From Acetobacteraceae bacterium (lineage in GTDB: Bacteria > Pseudomonadota > Alphaproteobacteria > Acetobacterales > Acetobacteraceae), in NCBI GenBank assembly GCA_030039695.1, contig JASHVB010000165.1, positions 1 to 7,428 on the forward strand: a stretch of 7,428 nt of DNA, given 5' to 3'. The notes under the pieces are model-generated. The model saw only the letters and a list, made by a program, of their open reading frames with translations, was not told the origin of the DNA and did not search any database. Made by a program: the position numbers and the translations under genes. Positions 6,408 to 7,428 of this stretch are shown here, piece after piece. Every line of letters starts with the position of its first letter. The first letter of the stretch is position 1.

Positions 6408-7428
6408 TTAGAGGAGCCACCTCAGTGGCTCGAGGCCGAGCAACAGCCGTCCGGCCATCTCATAGGTTCGCAGCGTGGCTACAACGTGCTGATTCATCGT
6501 CAGGATATCGCGCAGGCAACGGTCGAAGGGACCCGCCTGATACACCGCGGCGCCGCCCGCAGCTTTGCAGACCAACTGCACTACATCCACGCAGACGCCC
6601 ATCACGTGAGTGCTCATGGTCGTCACGCAGGCGATCTGGCGCGGAGTTGGTTCTTCACCACGCAACAAAGTAGCCCAAAGATCGCCGACGACCCCGAAGT
6701 GATAGGCTCGGGCGGACGCCAGCATGGTTTCGGCCCGTCCGACCGCCTCCTGCACAAACACGTCGTCACGCATAGTCTTTGGTGCCTCCATTCGCTCCCC
6801 GAGCGTGTAACGCCGCGCGGGCTTCCTGGAAGCGGTATCGATCAGCATATCGATCGCTTGTCGAGCGATTCCCAACGCGGGAGCCGGCGCCTTTGTCACG
6901 TACATAAACGGCAATGCATAGAGCGGCCCCGACCGTTTTATCAGGGCCGGATCCTGGAAGCTAAACGTACGTTCCGTCGCGACAAATACATTGTCCGCCC
7001 GAAGATCATTGCTGCCCGAACCGCGCAGGCCGGTCGTGAACCAAGTATCAAGGACCTCACAGTCCGATAGCGGCAGCAGGCACTGGCGGGTCTCTGGCAC
7101 ACCGTTGCGGTCGAGCTGCTGCGCGCCATGGTCGACGACGGTACATCCGACCCAAACCCAATCGCAATGCTGGCAGCCGCTGGCGAACGGGAAGCGCCCG
7201 GTAACACGATAACCGCCAGGAACACGCGTCGCCTGACCCGTTATCGTGGCGGATGCCGCAGTGGGCGCCTGGATGTCTGCGTACAGAGCGCGTCCCACAT
7301 CCTGATCGAGGAAAGCGGTTATGTAGCCGCTGTCACAGTTGATCATGGCGCACCAGCCGACAGAGCCATCAGCCATTGCCAGCGCCTCGATGACGCGAAA
7401 CTGCGTCAGCGGGTCGAGTTCGGGACCG
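6408..7428 (-). CDS. Acyl-CoA dehydrogenase-fold flavin-dependent monooxygenase-like protein (HsaA/DszC-type), 5'-truncated
   Basis: The frame is open to the window edge and gives 339 residues, so the first 40-70 or so residues are missing. The visible start, ELDPLTQFRVIEALAMADGS, is the typical end of the N-terminal helical domain, so the ATG at 7376 is internal. The middle beta domain carries GYRVTGRFPFASGCQHCDW, the counterpart of the ACAD K-x-W-x-x-x-G block in the monooxygenase-like branch. The C-terminal helical domain ends with the branch's typical RTYEMAGRLLLGLEP. Relatives (HsaA, DszC, p-hydroxyphenylacetate hydroxylase oxygenase subunits) use reduced flavin from a partner reductase to hydroxylate aromatic or sulfur substrates, although many homologues are unassigned. 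No flavin reductase gene is in this window; it may lie upstream. A hairpin (6414-6431) overlaps the last codons. The gene likely belongs to the same leftward catabolic cluster as the SDR and ACAD genes. Confidence 0.85.
   Translation of the reverse strand, partial: GPELDPLTQFRVIEALAMADGSVGWCAMINCDSGYITAFLDQDVGRALYADIQAPTAASATITGQATRVPGGYRVTGRFPFASGCQHCDWVWVGCTVVDHGAQQLDRNGVPETRQCLLPLSDCEVLDTWFTTGLRGSGSNDLRADNVFVATERTFSFQDPALIKRSGPLYALPFMYVTKAPAPALGIARQAIDMLIDTASRKPARRYTLGERMEAPKTMRDDVFVQEAVGRAETMLASARAYHFGVVGDLWATLLRGEEPTPRQIACVTTMSTHVMGVCVDVVQLVCKAAGGAAVYQAGPFDRCLRDILTMNQHVVATLRTYEMAGRLLLGLEPLRWLL
6414..6431 (-). repeat. Hairpin overlapping the last codons of the monooxygenase-like gene
   Basis: GAGCCAC (6414-6420) and GTGGCTC (6425-6431) form a perfect 7-base stem with a 4-base loop. 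On the minus strand it ends three bases before the TAA stop. No U-tract follows, so it may stabilise or attenuate the transcript rather than terminate it; part of the symmetry could be coding coincidence (it encodes EPLRWL). Confidence 0.4.

Noticed and set aside
5903..6673. 256-codon plus-strand frame crossing the 223-base gap
   Set aside because: Most of it is antisense to the SDR and monooxygenase-like genes; only the middle is over free sequence and it matches nothing I know.

Overview
This is a GC-rich bacterial window that looks like accessory metabolism. The protein families, compact operons, strong Shine-Dalgarno sites and a sigma70-like promoter suggest a high-GC proteobacterium, most plausibly an alpha- or betaproteobacterium. 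I cannot name the genus. There is no rRNA, tRNA, CRISPR array or recognisable intact mobile element.

The left half (1-3725) reads rightward. It starts inside a Gfo/Idh/MocA-type NAD(P)-dependent oxidoreductase that lacks its N-terminal part. A DsbA/FrnE-like thioredoxin-fold oxidoreductase follows after 24 bases. A 145-base gap holds a convincing promoter (TTTCAC, 17 bases, TATAGT) and a 13-base palindrome. It leads into a PLP-dependent O-acetylhomoserine sulfhydrylase (metY), best started at GTG 1674. A classical SDR dehydrogenase with an intact catalytic tetrad follows 24 bases after the metY stop, in the same reading frame with no intervening stop.

Bases 3726-4215 are a convergent intergenic region of about 490 bases with no gene I can support. 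It contains a nested inverted repeat (3843-3912), a 13-base tandem duplication (4113-4138) and a 7-base-stem hairpin (4156-4175).

The right half (4216-7428) reads leftward. In transcription order it encodes an acyl-CoA-dehydrogenase-fold flavoprotein of the monooxygenase-like (HsaA/DszC) branch, cut by the window edge. A 223-base gap follows, then an atypical SDR protein lacking the Tyr of YxxxK, then 13 bases later a second acyl-CoA dehydrogenase homologue with Asp where the catalytic Glu normally lies. The last two are certainly co-transcribed; the first probably belongs to the same cluster. Two ACAD-fold flavoproteins and an SDR suggest a catabolic module for an acyl-CoA, aromatic or other small organic substrate, but the substrate cannot be read from sequence.

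I do not see an obvious new defence or mobile system. The most interesting points are the non-canonical active sites of the two adjacent leftward genes, the structured convergent intergenic region, and the Cys-bearing N-terminal extension of the FrnE-like protein.
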